DNA from: Dictyostelium firmibasis
Taxonomy: Eukaryota > Evosea > Eumycetozoa > Dictyosteliales > Dictyosteliaceae
Assembly (NCBI GenBank): GCA_036169595.1
Contig: CM069768.1
Location: forward strand, 3,617,501-3,645,000
Direction: 5' to 3'
DNA length: 27,500 nt
Shown here: positions 27,195 through 27,500 of the stretch, one piece after another
How positions within the stretch are numbered: the stretch's first letter is position 1
How the letters are laid out: each line of letters opens with the position of its first letter
Translations under genes and position numbers: made by a program
The notes under the pieces: generated by a model
What the model saw: the letters and a program-made list of their open reading frames with translations, nothing else
The model's database searches: none
Told to the model about the DNA's origin: nothing

Positions 27195-27500
27195 AAAAGA
27201 AAAATGTATATTTATAAATTTTTTTTTTGTTTTTTTTTTATTATTATTTTTTTTTTTATTTTAAATGTATAAGGTTGCTTATTTACAAGTTTATTGTTTT
27301 TTTTTTAAAAGCCAAAAGAAAAGCAATAAAAAAAAAGGATTCGCCAATAATATTTTTATTTGACACCACATTTCCAATATTTGACACCACATTCCCCAAT
27401 GTGTTGGTCAAAAAAAAAAAAAAAATCAATAGAAACTTCAAATCTCTATTATTCGTGGCATCATAAAATATATAAAACTTTTAGTCGATGGAATTTAAGA
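27195..27500. other. Right-edge intergenic region
   Basis: T-rich DNA follows the coiled-coil gene's stop and is then succeeded by a more complex patch (27340-27500) with a 21/22-bp tandem duplication and an A-run. No gene start is accepted; the short ORF at 27227-27466 begins with poly-Phe and has no support. Confidence 0.65.
27358..27400. repeat. Adjacent direct repeat, 21 and 22 bp
   Basis: Two abutting copies (27358-27378 and 27379-27400) share the core ATTTGACACCACATT and a trailing CCAAT. They are followed by GTGTTGGTCAA, whose end TTGGTCAA is partly inverted relative to TTGACAC. This could be a duplicated regulatory site for a gene beyond the window. Confidence 0.75.

Overview
The window reads as nuclear DNA of a social amoeba, almost certainly Dictyostelium discoideum or a very close relative. 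Intergenic DNA is extremely A+T-rich with long poly(A)/poly(T) runs and AAT microsatellites. Introns are short, AT-rich and mostly GTAAGT/GTATGT...TAG. Proteins carry long Asn, Gln, Ser and Asp runs, and codons strongly prefer A or T in the third position. No bacterial operon features, CRISPR array or recognisable transposon were found.

Layout. 1-653 (+): C-terminal end of a SAD/BRSK-type protein kinase cut by the window edge. 1175-2268 (+): a SET/NAP-family histone chaperone with one intron full of AAT repeats. 2603-4184 (+): a two-exon protein that matches the Tes/MJ0619-like radical SAM family at both ends but has lost the cluster-binding cysteines. 4307-4792 (-): a phosphohistidine phosphatase (Janus/PHPT1) homologue. 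5077-5158 (+): tRNA-Ser(AGA), followed by a duplicated T-arm-like hairpin (external B box). 6149-9007 (+): an ankyrin-like Dictyostelium family protein with a 103-codon Asn tract. 9151-12929 (-): a P2C (Na+/K+-type) P-type ATPase. 14505-15464 (+): a zinc-knuckle/RS-rich protein of the SREK1IP1/CXIP4 type. 15575-16649 (-): a PEX22-like peroxisomal membrane protein. 18434-20249 (+): a secreted heme peroxidase (peroxinectin type, likely poxA). 20641-21886 (-): an RluA-family pseudouridine synthase. 22271-23364 (-): the five-exon ubiquitin-conjugating enzyme UBC13/UBE2N. 24057-27194 (+): an unrecognised 1045-aa low-complexity coiled-coil protein.

The genes do not form one pathway; this is an ordinary dense stretch of mixed housekeeping and accessory genes. 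Seven protein genes are spliced, and all exon joins given here were derived by reading splice signals, phase and family similarity. The most unusual observations are the cluster-less radical SAM-like protein; the altered cation-site residues of the P2C pump; the altered distal heme/calcium residues of the peroxidase; the T-arm duplicate behind the tRNA gene; and a 21-bp minisatellite that encodes exact coiled-coil heptads. No clearly new multi-gene system is visible.
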